Part shown: one piece after another, positions 1 to 11,640 of the stretch
How positions within the stretch are numbered: position 1 is the first letter of the stretch
Layout: every line of letters begins with the position of its first letter
NCBI GenBank assembly: GCA_010015745.1
Contig: ML978169.1
Span: forward strand, 310,001 to 374,000
From: Setomelanomma holmii
Lineage: Eukaryota > Ascomycota > Dothideomycetes > Pleosporales > Phaeosphaeriaceae
DNA: 64,000 nucleotides
Direction of reading: 5' to 3'
The notes under the pieces: generated by a model
The model's database searches: none
What the model saw: the letters and a program-made list of their open reading frames with translations, nothing else
What the model was told of the DNA's origin: nothing
Position numbers and translations under genes: made by a program

Positions 1-1
1 T

Positions 2-2341
2 CACCATCGGCGAGGACCGCATGACCTATCGTTCTCGACGTGTCAGCTGACAGTTGAGGAAGCCAAATTGCAGAGCGTGCCCAAGCTGTCTAGGAACTTG
101 TTCAAGCTGGTGATCGACATTTCGGACGCCGCTACGTTCGAAAAACTGGCCAAATCACACAAACGTGTGGATCTTCTCGACATTGGATCCGAGACTAGCA
201 TAAGCTCGTTGTATGACCGGACCAAGGTCGTCATGACTAAAGGCGACACTCGGGCCGATCATGTGCAAGAATCACCAATTGAGCGCATCAGGCGGGGTAT
301 TCTTAGCCATGCGATTCAATGTAAGGACGTTGACTTGGTCAAGTCAATGCTGATACTGAGTCGCGATCTTGGCAAGAATCTCGATAGCGATGTTGCGTCG
401 ACCTTTGGTACTGGCTACGTGCACTTGGCTGCGCGCAGTGGGAGTCCCAAAGTAATGCGCCTGCTTGTTGACACAAAGCTGTCCTTGAGAGCTACTGATT
501 CGAGACGGTTCACCCCCCTTCACTATGCCTGCCGCTCAGGTACTCGGAAGGTCCTCGAGGTGATCCTAGAGTCTAGCGTTGATGTGGATGCGCTCGACCA
601 ACACGGGCGTACACCATTGATGCTTCTTCTGGCCTTTACGAAGTGGCGTACACGACACACTCCGGGTGATGCTGTGCTGATGTTCAATACGCTCGTATCT
701 AAGGGTGCATCAATTCACGCTAAAGACTCGGCCGGATACCAACCCATTCACTATGCCCTGATTGCCATGGATCCAGCCATACTCCAAACTTTATGTGACC
801 TCGGAGCGGACCTAGTAGCACCTGCGGAAGAACTCAAAACACCTCTCCACGTGCTTGCAGAAGGTAGAATTAGCAGCATGAATACAGGCAATCTTAGGTT
901 CAAGAATGATGAGTTGAAGTTAGAAGGATACTCGGAGAAATATCACACGTACCAGACACCATTGGACCTGGTTGAGACGATGACTAAACTGCTCCTCCGT
1001 CTCTCACCTCCGCAGGCGCTTCAAGCTGAGACAGTTACGAATACCACTGCTTTGGCGCTGGCGATCAGAAATCGCAACTGGATCCTCGCCCAAGCTCTCC
1101 ACGCTGCTCAAGCTCCATTCAGCTGCGATGGAGACCTTCCGGGTGAATTTGAGCTCGTCGCAGGCTACGGTTTCTATGAGCTTGTTCGGGTAGTCGTCGA
1201 AGCTGGCGGCGTCCCTCCCACGGACGGCGGCTTGATCGTCGGGATGTCCGCCATGCAGCCTGCACAGAAACAGTATGAATGGGATGAGGACGAGATCGAC
1301 GTTTTTGGTTGCGAATCATCTCCTCGCGTCGACTATGTGCAGGTATTGAAAGAGCTCTCCGTTTTCGGAATCGATATCAATCATCAAGATTCCAACTTTC
1401 GATCGACAGCAATACAGCTCGCCGCAGAGAGAGGTATCAAAGACAGATCATATCTTGTCGCTCTCCTTGAAGGCGGTGCAGATCCTTATGCGCATAGAGA
1501 CAACGGGTTTGATTCGTTTTATCTTGCACTGTTCTGTAGAAAGCTCGACAATCTGGCTATCCTCGTGCAGCACGCCATTCAGGATATATCACGCGATCAT
1601 TGGCTTGCCAATTTCCTGCGAGAGTCGGGCACAATGCCACAAAGTGATCAAGAGTGCTTCGAGGCCTGTGTTGCCGCGATTGGTCAGTCTGGAGCCTATC
1701 AGACGTACGACGGCAACGGTCACACTCTCCTTTTCCACGCTGTCAGTGAAGGCAATCTGACCTTAGCGCATGAGCTTATCAAGCTCGGATCTAACGTCGG
1801 GTCCGCAGACTATACTGGCTGGACGCCGTTTCACGAGGCAGTGCGAACCTATCGATACGACTAGGTGAAACTCCTGATCACCCAAGGGTCCGACGTGAGG
1901 TGGCCAGTGGAGACTACGGCACCATATTCCGTCACCTCTTCCGTACCGCCAGATCCGGACGAACCGCTACCGATCATCAACGCGTTGCACATTGCCGTGG
2001 GTATATACAAAGCGCGTTATGAGACCAGTAACCGGTTGTCTCCAGGAGTCATGCGAATACTCCTCGAGAACGGAATGGACCCGAATACGAAGGCCATGCA
2101 TGTTGGTGGTCTGCAGAACTGCAGCGTTTGGGAAGACTCCTCGCCACTCCAAATTATGTTCCGCTCATCGGGCCCCGAGTACTCGCCTGACTTCTTTGCT
2201 GTCGTTCAGCTGCTCATCGATTACGGCGCTGATGTGCGCGGCATCGCGGATGGATTGAATATATGGCAGATTGCTAAATTTGAAGGGTATGAAAGCTTGT
2301 GGGACACCCTGAGGAACGCTGAGCCCGTTCCGACAGAATGA
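2..2341 (+). pseudogene. Ankyrin-repeat protein, 5' truncated by window edge, in-frame TAG
   Basis: The frame is open from the left edge, so the start lies outside the window. The first part (to 1864) holds several ankyrin units, recognisable by TPLH-like cores (FTPLHYACRSG, RTPLMLLL, YQPIHYAL, WTPFHEAV) about 33 residues apart. A TAG at 1862-1864 cuts the last unit between its first helix (WTPFHEAVRTYRYD) and second helix (VKLLITQGSDV). The same frame then continues 158 codons to 2341 and still reads as ankyrin (VMRILLENGMDPN, VQLLIDYGADVRG). No GT-AG intron removes the stop without deleting the conserved helix. Such proteins are scaffolds, often downstream of NACHT or other N-terminal modules in fungi; the N-terminus is not visible here. 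I infer a nonsense mutation in a recently intact gene. Confidence 0.75.
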
Positions 2342-3028
2342 ATGAGGGGTTCCAACTCCTTTTCCAAATTGCTCTATCTTCTACATACCGAGAAAATTCG
2401 GACAGACATCACTCCCCACGTTGCTGATGGAAGAGGATGCATTTCTGAGTGGACAAGTATTATCTTTACTGGACAGAAAGATTTTCATCTTGTGCTCCAT
2501 TGCGTGTCTCATTCATCGCAGCTCACTGTGGACCATTGTGAAGTTAGCCAGCCTAAGGAACGAGAGCTTTCTCCTGTCCTCCAGATATCAGCGACCATAG
2601 AAAACTTAATGGTTTCCGCGAAAAGAGGAAGTCAACATAGGCAGCTTTTGGACTCGCGCATACGATACCCCAGCGTCCAAAAAGGAGCGACCTAATTTTA
2701 CCGCTTTGGGCGGTGGGACACGTTGCAAGCGTGACTAACCGACAGATGCGACTGCCTGATCCCAGGTCAGCTTCTTTTGAGGTGTCTCTAGATTTCTTCA
2801 TATATACACGACTACAAAAAGGGTTGCAGGCTGTACGAACATCGGCTAACGTGCTCAGGCGCTGACAGCTACACTTACCTTGTCATAGACTGGAACGAGA
2901 TGTACACAGAGTTCGAAGTCCCGATGCATGCATGTCGTCTCTGAGAAAATCTTTGCTCTATAGTTCAAGTCATGATCATCTACAAGTATGAATTCTGTAT
3001 TACTGATCGTTCCGTTCTACTAGCCACG
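2342..3028. other. Intergenic, no gene recognised
   Basis: Separates the ankyrin pseudogene from the convergent DUF7223 pseudogene. The only open frames are short and lack recognisable domains. The part next to 3029 may hold the decayed C-terminal coding region of the DUF7223 gene, with three stop codons close together just past 3029 on the minus strand. Confidence 0.5.
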
Positions 3029-4162
3029 TCAGGTTGGAGTCCAGCCCGAGAACTTGTTGTTGGCCGAGTTGACCAAGTCAATTTTGACGACCGCGGCATT
3101 TGACCACTCCATACGGGCACCGAGATTTGCAGTAGCAGCACCTTCCCACTCTTGCATCGCGAACCCAACGTCAATGTCCAGAAAGGCGCCAATCTTGACG
3201 ACTTTTGCGATTTCGATACCATTGATGGGAATTGACACGATCGTGTCTTGCTAGTCGTATGCTTTGCCGAGCTTTCCCTTCTCGGTAAGCGCAAGCTATA
3301 TCGACGCAGCAACATTTTCAGGGCTGATGGTCATTGCAGCCAACTTGAGTTTGAGCCAGCTGACACCGATGTCGAAGTCAAGATCCAGACTGCCAACTGT
3401 TCGTACCACGGCATCAACACTATTTGTTTATTCTCCTACAGTCGCGAAAAACAAGTTCTGGTCGAATCCACTTGTGAGGCTCATGGAAAATTCAGTATCC
3501 CTTGGGAAGACACCGCGGCTCATGAGCATCCTGTGCGCTGGCGTGAGAGGTGTGTGACCAATGTTGAGGGTGTGCGAATGAGCAACCTCTTCCCAATCTT
3601 TGAGGTCGGCAGTAAGGAAGGCCTTGTTAGCTGCCTCGTCGTACTTGATGTTTGACACAACAAAAGGCAGACGCTCCATGTTGTCGGCACATCCTTCGTA
3701 GTTCGTGACTATGATGACGGTGTGATTGACGTCTTGATTGACCCAATTCCACACATCCTTGGCATATTCGAAAGTTGCGTCGTCCTTGAACTCGAGCATC
3801 ATCTCTTCAGCGCATTGGACCGATTTCAGCTGGTCGGCAAATCGCTCCATGGCAATGAGACGTTCATACTGTTCAGAAAGTAGACTGTGAGACTGGCATA
3901 GATCATATTGTTTCCGGCCACGTGGGACCAGTGGATGCATGTGTATATGAATGGTCAAATCACCCGGAGCACCCCAGTAGAAGGTCTTGAAATCCTGCAG
4001 ATCCAGTTCGCCAGTAAGGCTCTCCTGTCGTCTCGGTATGGCTGCAGCATTGTGAATGTAGTCCGGATGACTGATCGGGATAAGCCCAAGAGCAGTGGCA
4101 CTAGTGACGAAGAGAAGAAGCAGTTGCAGAAACTTCAGGAAAGATCTATGGGTGCTGACCAT
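3029..4162 (-). pseudogene. Secreted DUF7029/DUF7223-type protein with three in-frame stops
   Basis: Reading down from ATG at 4162, the product has a signal peptide (hydrophobic FLQLLLLFVTSATA), then a DUF7029-like domain ending near VAHSHTLNIGHTPL, then the start of a DUF7223-like domain (FDQNLFFATVGE). A TAA follows at 3428-3430. The same frame continues as coding-like sequence (SLDLDFDIGVSWLKLKLAAM, then SIPINGIEIAKVVKIGAFLD, ending SGWTPT), interrupted by TAG at 3296-3298 and TAG at 3251-3253. All three stops are one C-to-T or G-to-A step from Gln or Trp codons. Beyond 3029 stops become dense, so the expected C-terminal third is lost. Family members are secreted or cell-wall proteins of unknown function. 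Domain names are from memory of the family pattern. Confidence 0.75.
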
Positions 4163-5310
4163 GGTGGCTGGAACTCATTGGGCGAGACGGTAATGTATCG
4201 AAGGATTGAGCGCACGCCTGAAGACATCTTCTGACAGATCAGCACGTCTCTTGTACACACAATTGGCCTCCAGCCATTGCGGGATGTCTTCGTGTTCTCG
4301 AGTAGCAAGCCAGGGATGTCAAGAAAGTGACTATTTTCTTCAACTTGATCTCCTCTCTGCCAAGACGAGGCAGAAGTAGCAGGACAATTGGCAGGGCTTA
4401 TTCTTGGTCGTTGTAGAGTCTACCGATACCCTTTCATGTCATACCACAACCAGAGGTTACCAATCAGAGGCGATGTAGGATCTTGAAGTAGGCATGAAAG
4501 TGAGAAGAGATATGGTGTACCTGGCTAAGCAGTGGCAGACCCCACGAATGGCGTAGGGGCCAGTGGAGTATGGCTTCACAGCGTATCTGCAGCACGTGCC
4601 AAGACCATGGCTGTTGGGGAATCTATACGAGCGAAAAGCCTACTGGCTGTACAAAGCCTCGAGTCGAGTCACCCAAAGAGTGTACTGATGGCACGACAAT
4701 CATACTTTACCCTCCACAACTTCGAGTTCTCTCATGTCCCTGGTGTCATTTTGCAGGACGCTTCAAGGCTTTCGACTCTTACATGATGGAAAGTTGCCTT
4801 AGTTGCAGACGTTTCTATCTCACCTCGATGCGATGAATACGAAATGCGGGCGCTTTTGAGGTTTGAACGCGAGGCGGAAACGAGAGGGAGTCTCAGTCTG
4901 CAGGTACGGTGGGCTGAGGAAGGCTAAAAATGGATTTGTCTCATGAGACGAGAACGGAAGCTAAAAATGCATACTCTCTGCAGCAAATCAGAACATGCCA
5001 CTGTGCGTCGGCAGTGCGCTGCTGCTCGGATCAGATCGGCCAGGCTGAGACCCCTCGCCCTGTAACAAGAGCACAGCATGATCGAAGAGTGTCAATTTCA
5101 CCATCGATAGAGAGAAGGGAGGATTGTTGAGGTGGATGTTATCGCGCGTTTGATGGAACTGAGATGGAGGAATGGCCTCTTGGGAAAGTGGCAGGCGGAA
5201 GAATTAATCGCGACACGTGCTGTCGTGTAACCCGATTTCCTTAGCGCGGCGCGTCCAACGTCCATACTTCAACATGCCGCAGCCCAAGCAACAACCGGCG
5301 CACGATCATC
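4163..5310. other. Intergenic, promoter region between divergent genes
   Basis: Lies between the divergent DUF7029 pseudogene and the TPR/F-box gene, and should hold both promoters. Several short open frames occur here but none has a recognisable domain. No RNA gene was seen. Confidence 0.5.
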
Positions 5311-7060
5311 ATGGCCCCAATTATGTCGCCACAGGAATTCCAGGAGCTGGGCCGCAGATACTACAAGCTCAAGGAATACGAAAAAGCGGTAGACGCATTC
5401 ACGCACGGCATCGATATCACGCCTTCCATCAGCTTGTTCGACTATCGCGCAGCGGCCTACGATAGGCTGAAGGACTACAATTCTGCTGTGAAAGATGGCC
5501 GAGAAATGATCAAGCTCGATAAGCAGGACGTCAAGGGCTATCTGCGCACTGCGAGTGTGCTTGAGAAGATGGAGAAATGGGGTACAGCACTCGGTATCTA
5601 CAAGTACGGCATGAAAAACGTGCGAGTGTCAGATCCGAATTTCAAGTTATGTATGCGATGACCGCAATCATTCATGCGCTGATTGTGCCTAGATACTGCA
5701 GCAATTGCACGACAAGATGACTCGCAAGCTATCACCCGCAAAATCCGTCGATCCTCTCACTGTCCTGCCCGTCGAACTCGCAGAGATGGTGCTCGAATAT
5801 TTGTCCTTCAGGCAGATAGTCAACAATATGCGCGTCAGCAAGGGCTGGAGGGACTATCTCTCGAAGCTCCCTAGACTATGGTTGCATCTTGACTTGTCTG
5901 GAGCTAGGAAAAACGTTACCCGGGGTTTCATCGACAAAGCTGTGCGACGATCCGAATACCGCCTTACACGGGTCACCATACATCGCTTCGAGCATGTTGA
6001 TGTTCTCAAGAACGTCGCGAAGGCCTGCAAGAATCTAGCAGAGCTAGAATTCATAAGCCTACCGCATACAATGTCATCGATGCTGCTTGATATCGTCCGA
6101 CTCGCTCCGAATCTTTCAAAACTCGTCATACATCCCAACATTACTGTCGACACCGCGACCTCGTTGCTCAATTCGAGGCCCACATTGACGCATGTCGGCT
6201 TTAACAGTGTGAATGCTTCACGCCATCCACCTGAGTGGGACAGGCCCTATCCCAATCTGGAGACAGTCACCATGCATTATAAAGAGAGTGCTTTGCCGAA
6301 TGGCTTGTCGCTGGGGAGCCTCTTGAACCAAAGTCCTCGATTGAGTGTGCTCAAAGCTAGCAACGTACAAGACTTGCTCTCGGAGTTGCCTCACGCTCAT
6401 TTGACGACACTAGTCTTGCGGAAGGTGAAATGTTTTCGCTTTCCGATTCTACCGTCGACTCTGAAAACATTGATTATCGAGCATGACGGTGCTTTTCTGC
6501 TAGGTGACGTAGATAGCGACCAACTACTGCGGTCGTGTCTCCCTGCACTCATGCACCTCCGCCTAGCGGATATCGGCATTTCGGCCGAACTGTTGCATGA
6601 TTTTCTCGATGCGTACGTCGATGAAGATGATCACGGCCAGCTTAAGGCACTTGTCGATGCTGCGCCACTACAAAGCCTGTCACTTCACGGCATCATGCAA
6701 TTTGCTCAACCCGGACTATTCAATCCGAGCACTTCGAGTTTATTCACCACGTCTCCGAGAATCCTCACACCGTCGCTGCAGTCGCTTGACATGGCTGGCA
6801 TTTCTTGTACCGATGACGAGATCGAGCACTTGGTCGCGCACAAGACTGGGCTTACATCGATCAATGTGTCATCCACGCAGATCACTGGCGCATCCATCAA
6901 AATGCTTGCTGACAAGCTTCCTTCGTTGAAGAACATACGAGCGGACAACTGCCATAGAATAAATGGGCGCGATGCCATCGAGTATGCAAGACGAAAAGGC
7001 ATTTCGATCAGCTGTAGCATGGATGAAGGGAAGGGAAGCAGAAAGATTCGATACGGATGA
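5311..7060 (+). CDS. TPR / F-box / leucine-rich-repeat protein (Pof3-like)
   Basis: Exon 1 (5311 to about 5650) encodes tetratricopeptide helices (QELGRRYYKLKEYEKAVDAF, LFDYRAAAYDRLKDYNSAVKD). Exon 2 (from about 5693) begins with an F-box (DPLTVLPVELAEMVLEYLSF, then NNMRVSKGWRDYLS), followed by about 300 residues of irregular leucine-rich repeats to the TGA at 7058. TPR plus F-box plus LRR is the architecture of fission yeast Pof3, an SCF ubiquitin-ligase substrate receptor linked to genome integrity. Function is inferred from architecture only. The best donor (GTATGC at 5651) and acceptor (CTAG at 5692) give a 42-nt intron, but exon 1 then ends one base past a codon boundary whereas exon 2 is read from a boundary. 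A weaker in-phase donor is GTGTCA at 5626. A 1-bp indel would also explain it. Confidence 0.8.
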
Positions 7061-7673
7061 ACGTACCACCATCGTTATGGCAGGTTGGAAGTTGCGAGTG
7101 TCTGAATCACGAGGCACGCCAGTCCTAGAGTGCATACATAATACGATCCCGCATACCATAGGATGTCCATCGCCTGTTCCAAGGGCTTGACCACCCGTGC
7201 ACGGAAGGAATCCCACCCCTCTCACGTGGACACGCAAGCTATCCTTATTCATTCAGGAGCACTATTTAGGCATCTTGTCGACACCCACTAAAATGTCGCT
7301 CGGGCTCCCCGTACCCACATTCGCTACGATCACAACATCATTCGTCAGTGAACGAGCATGACTCGCTGTCGTGCATCCGTACGACGACCCTTGTCGGACA
7401 TCACTGGTCACACAACCTCGAAATCGCGCTCGCGACTTGTTTGTAACCTCTTCGTTCAAGCATTCTTATACTTTGACGACCGTTACGACCTTCGTAATCT
7501 GCCTACGCGAGAAGTCCAAATCTTATCAAAAGAAGCGCACAATGCTGGGGCGAGGTGTCAATAGTGAGTACGACATGGAAACCGCCCTATTCATGGGTTG
7601 TTTCCCCGACCCAGACCAGATCAGCACCACGCAGCCCGACTAAGCAATGACAAGCATTTACAACGAAGCTTGA
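7061..7673. other. Intergenic or unresolved 5' exon region
   Basis: Contains short Ser/Thr-rich coding-like stretches (for example YTLTTVTTFV near 7470) and a strong donor-like GTGAGT at 7564. It may hold the signal-peptide exon of the membrane protein that follows, but I could not build a consistent model. Confidence 0.35.
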
Positions 7674-8815
7674 CCATTTCTACCCCAGCCCAGGGCTTAC
7701 ACTGCCTCGCGAGCGCGGTTAAGCAAATTTGATGAACCTGAACCTCTCGAGACTCCACTTTCACCCGCCGTTCGTTCAACGTCTCAAGTCTATGTTTCGT
7801 TCACAACTTCATCTACACGCTCAGTGAATATCAAGTCCCATCACAACAGCAACATGGTTCCACAGGTTCAAGAGAGCCTGATTTCCGCACAAACACGAGA
7901 ATTGCGACCGCGCCAAACAGACATCAGTACGTGTCCTTCCAAACCTCCTCTACCAAACCGCCGTATTCATCACACTCCTCAGACTACTACCTCTCGCTCC
8001 AAAACAGCTACTACTCCTCTCTACTCGCCGACATCTCCTCTACAGCCGCAGGGCAGCAGACGCAAAATAGCTACTACTCTTGGCTGCTCGCGGACATCTC
8101 TTCCGCCGCCGCAGCACAATCAAGCTATGTTGCCGCCGCGACTGACACGGGTGCGGCGCATAGAACCGGGACTACAAGTACAAACGCGCTAGTAATCGAG
8201 ACTGGGACAATTTCATCAAGCAGCTCGAGTAGCGGACACAAGAATCACAGAGGCGAGTTGGGCAAGGGCGCAAAAGCTGGTATCGGTGTCGCTGTGCCTT
8301 TGATCGTGTTAATCGTGGGACTTGTAGTTGCATGGATGAAGAAGAGAAAAGTCAAGAAGACCTTTACGCCTGCTCTACGGCCGAATGTGCAAATAGCACG
8401 AGCCCCAGTCTACCAATATCAGCCACCACAGCAGCAGCAGCAACCCACGGGCTATGTGTAAAGTTCGAGTCAGCAGATGCATAGACCAGGCTTTCAGGAT
8501 CAGCAACAGCAACACCATCCAGTGGCACATGCACCGACTCCAACGGTACAAATGCCGCCTCAACACGGCGCGAGTGAGCTTTCCGGTACGCACGCGCCGG
8601 CGCCTGGGTCCGCTGAGATGGAGCATGCACACGAGGGAACAAATCAGTACACTGGACCGTACGGAGGATATAAAGCGCCAGAACCTGGCGTTGCGGAAAT
8701 TGCTCACGAGTATGACTTCGCGAGACCTGGCATCGTGGAGATCGGCGATGCAAGGGAAGAAGTTCCGTCAATAGGAGGAGGCAAAGGAAGGAAATCAAAG
8801 CTGGGGTGGTTTTAA
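7674..8815 (+). CDS. Ser/Thr-rich single-pass membrane protein (mucin-like), 5' end unresolved
   Basis: The segment 7674-7926 is Ser/Thr-rich. A consensus intron 7927-7982 (GTACGT...CTCAG, 56 nt) joins it in phase to YYLSLQNSYY and onward. The ectodomain ends in a poly-Ser run, followed by one transmembrane helix (VAVPLIVLIVGLVVAWM, about 8286-8336), a basic stop-transfer (KKRKVKK) and a Pro/Gln-rich cytoplasmic tail. A TAA at 8459-8461 interrupts the frame, yet the tail continues in the same frame to 8815 with the ELSG- and APEPG-type motifs common in tails of such proteins. Either a 42-nt intron 8456-8497 (GTGTAA...TTTCAG, a multiple of three) removes the stop, or CAA became TAA. Likely a cell-surface sensor or adhesin. 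The initiation codon is not identified. Confidence 0.6.
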
Positions 8816-9133
8816 AAGTAAAGCGAGCAACAATGTATGGAGGACAAGCCTGGTTCAAAGTGGGCAACAGGCATGTGCTGTCATTGGCGCCACAGGATAC
8901 AAGGGCTGAGCAGGTGCATAACACATCGTACGTTCGGAACAGCGCATATGCAGGCAATTATCGTGCTTTTTGTGTACATATAGCTCATTTATGCCCCGGC
9001 CTGATAATCGCCGTCCGCACTTGTTACAACGCTACCTCCGGACCTTTCGCACTCAAACGCAAATCAAGTCAACGCCAACAAGGCTGATCTCGTTAGCCCA
9101 AGCTTTCAAATACCAGGATTGATCAAACGCTGA
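8816..9133. other. Short intergenic region
   Basis: No gene recognised. It may include the true start of the STAND-like/FHA gene, because a second frame near 9150-9185 reads like its expected N-terminal helix (LFLEQLEDLS). Confidence 0.4.
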
Positions 9134-10246
9134 TTGATAACGACTTACAAACAATACCGCTTTTCCTTGAGCAACTCGAAGATCTCAGTACGGGAGCCGA
9201 AAGATCTCCGAAAAATGGTCCATCATCGTTTCGAAGACGGCAGTTCTATTATTAAAGAATTTCAGAACTGCCTCAAAGAACAGACTGAATCGTGGGCCGG
9301 AAAAGGTGCTTATTGGTTGTTCCAAGGAAAAGATCGCATGGTCAAGCTCAAATCTGATCTTGAATCACTCCAAAGATCTGTCGATTCCACCTTGAACCTG
9401 ATCAATATCAGTATGGTGCTGAATCGGAGGAAGAGCAGAAGCCAAGATCGAGCCGTCAAAGAAGAAACTGCTCATGCTCAGTCCATCGAGGGACATACGA
9501 AGTTACTCTGGACGAAAACCAGAAATGCGGAACAGGATCCCACAGTCAAGTAATTCCTCATTATGGAGAAGAAGAAGATCGGCTACCTACTAAAAACCAT
9601 GCCCGGAAATGACAGCGGTTCACAGACATCCAGAAGGCTCCGCAGGACCATCGAAAGTCAGAAGACATACGCCGCAAGCTCCCGTGGGCCTTCTGACGAC
9701 GAACCCGAGGAGGTGAAGCCTGCTCACCACCACAGGCGCAAACTTCCGCACACGGAGGCCAAGAGACACACCGCTGAGACACGTAGTCTTGACCCACCAG
9801 TCCATGTTCCCCATCATCCACTAAGATTCGAGGCAACCATGTTCGTCTCAGCAACTCCAGCCGTCAATGAGGGAGGCTTTCAATTCCCAGGATTTATCCG
9901 CTACGTACCGCAACACTCCATTGCCATACAGCTGAATTGGAACGAGAAGCCCAGCGTGGATCCATATATCATCGACTTCAATTCTGGCGCGTTGAGCCAT
10001 TTGCATTGCGTCATCTCGCTGAACGACGGGAAATAGTCTACCAGAGATGCTGGAAACCGCAAAGGGACATTCTTGAACGGCGAGCGCTTGACTGGTCAGC
10101 CCCAACACCTAAGCAATGGGGACTCGGTACCACTCGGTATGGATGATGGAGGCCTCGATGGAAAGGCGTACAAGTCGACTTCCGAAATGCGAGCCATTCG
10201 CATGATCGTTACGCTCGGTCGTAAACCAGGAGTTTGGCATAACTGA
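9134..10246 (+). pseudogene. STAND-like N-terminal domain plus FHA-like domain, TAG in the FHA
   Basis: The first part resembles the helical N-terminal domain of fungal STAND/NLR proteins (WLFQGKDRMVKLKSDLESLQ followed by SVDSTLNLINISMVL). The TAA after codon 139 lies inside a convincing intron, 9550-9615: GTAATT donor, CTACTAAA branch site, ACAG acceptor, 66 nt, phase preserved. Exon 2 leads to a C-terminal FHA-like module: SHLHCVISLNDGK, then TAG at 10034-10036, then the same frame resumes with the FHA signature (RKGTFLNGERL, LSNGDSVPLG) to TGA at 10244-10246. FHA domains bind phosphothreonine. The stop splits the domain, so the allele is probably dead. The TAG is one C-to-T step from CAG. 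The 5' end is uncertain, since the first in-frame codon available is TTG. Confidence 0.65.
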
Positions 10247-10515
10247 AACGTTGTCCAGTCAGGGTGATTCGCAAGGTTGGGGAACTGGCGAGCTGATAAC
10301 GAGGTGTAGGCTTTTGTGCTCTCAACCGGTACATCCTGTAGTCTCAAGCCAGAGCCGATGAGGGACCACGTTCCATTTTGTCGACACCAGTCACACGTCC
10401 GAGGAGACTGCTCAGAGCTTGGAAATTGTATGCAGTGTTGAAGGGATGAGGCAAGCAATGTAGGTTGGACAGTTTCAGATCCAAATTGCGGCCAGCAAAG
10501 ATTTCTTTAGCCGGT

Positions 10516-11640
10516 CTAAATTTTACTTCCACCCTCTTGAGGCACCTTGACCACCACCTTGCCCCAGCTGTCCCTCCCACCTAGCGCCTTCAAAGCAGCA
10601 GGTACGCTGTCCAAGCCTACAAATTCCTTGTCTGTGAATGCAGTACCTTTGTATTTGCCTTGCTTAACCAGCTCAAATATGCCATCCCACACTTTGTCTT
10701 GCATCTCGGGTTCATTGATGGCGTATGCGCCCCAGTGCAGACCAACAACTGATACGTTCTTGAGGAGAATGCGGTTTGTGGCCATCTTCTCGATGTCTCC
10801 GGCAGCAAAACCAATGACGAGGAGTCTCCCATTCCATGCGGTGCACTTCATCGATTGCGCAATGAGACCTACAGGATCGTAGACGATGTCTACACCACGG
10901 CCTTTGGGTGTGAGCTTCTTGACTTGTTCGGGCCAGTCTGACTGGCGGTAGTCTATAGCGTAATCGGCGCCAAACGATCGAGCGACGTCCTGCTTGTGTT
11001 GTGTTCCTGCAGTTGCGATGACTGTTGCGCCAAAGGCTTTGGCAATTTGTACGGCGGCAAGACCGACACCGCCGGCTGCAGCGTGGACGAGAACCCAGTC
11101 GCCTATACGCGATTCAGTAAAGGATTACAACAAGACGCGAGATTGGCATACCCTTCTTGATGCCAGCTCTGGTCACCAATCCAGCATAACTCGTTGGCGC
11201 CGTAACAAACACCCCCGCCGCATCAGCAAAGCTCCACCCCTCGGGCACACCCTTCAGCCTCTCCTCCGTGCACACGATATGCGTCGCATACCCACCCTGA
11301 CTCGCACCAAACACCTTATCTCCCTCCTTGAACTTGGGCGTCTTGCCGCCGGGAAGCGATGCAGGTACTTTCAGAACGACGCCAGAGAATTCGGAGCCGG
11401 CGATCCATGGGAAGGCGGGCTGGTGCTGGTATTTGCCCCGAATCTGTAGCAGGTCGAAGAAGTTTGTTGCGGAGGCGTGGATGGCGATGAGGTATTCGTT
11501 GGGCTTGGGAGTGGGTGACGGGAGGTCGAGGACTTTGAGGTCTTCGGGGCCCTGAGAGAGTCTGTTAGAAAACTGGTTCAGGAGCAGTATAAGCTTATGA
11601 ATTTACCTTCACATATTCCTTGATCTCTATGCCCTTCATA
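10516..11640 (-). CDS. Zinc-independent NADPH:quinone oxidoreductase-like (MDR family)
   Basis: Three exons in phase: 11608-11640, 11152-11551 and 10516-11102, with introns of 56 nt (11552-11607) and 49 nt (11103-11151). Translation starts MKGIEIKEYVK, then GPEDLKVLDLPSPTP. The fold is a GroES-like domain followed by a Rossmann domain with the nucleotide-binding loop AAAGGVGLAAVQIAKAFGA. There is no catalytic-zinc cysteine set, as expected for quinone oxidoreductases. The C-terminal helix carries the usual FTDKEFVGLDSVPAALKAL and GKVVVKV. It is a cytosolic NADPH-dependent reductase of quinones or enals; the substrate is unknown. It is divergent from dsk2 with about 540 bp between starts. Confidence 0.88.

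Noticed and set aside
9550..9615. TAA at 9551 as a nonsense mutation
   Set aside because: It lies in a consensus intron with branch site and preserved phase, so splicing explains it.
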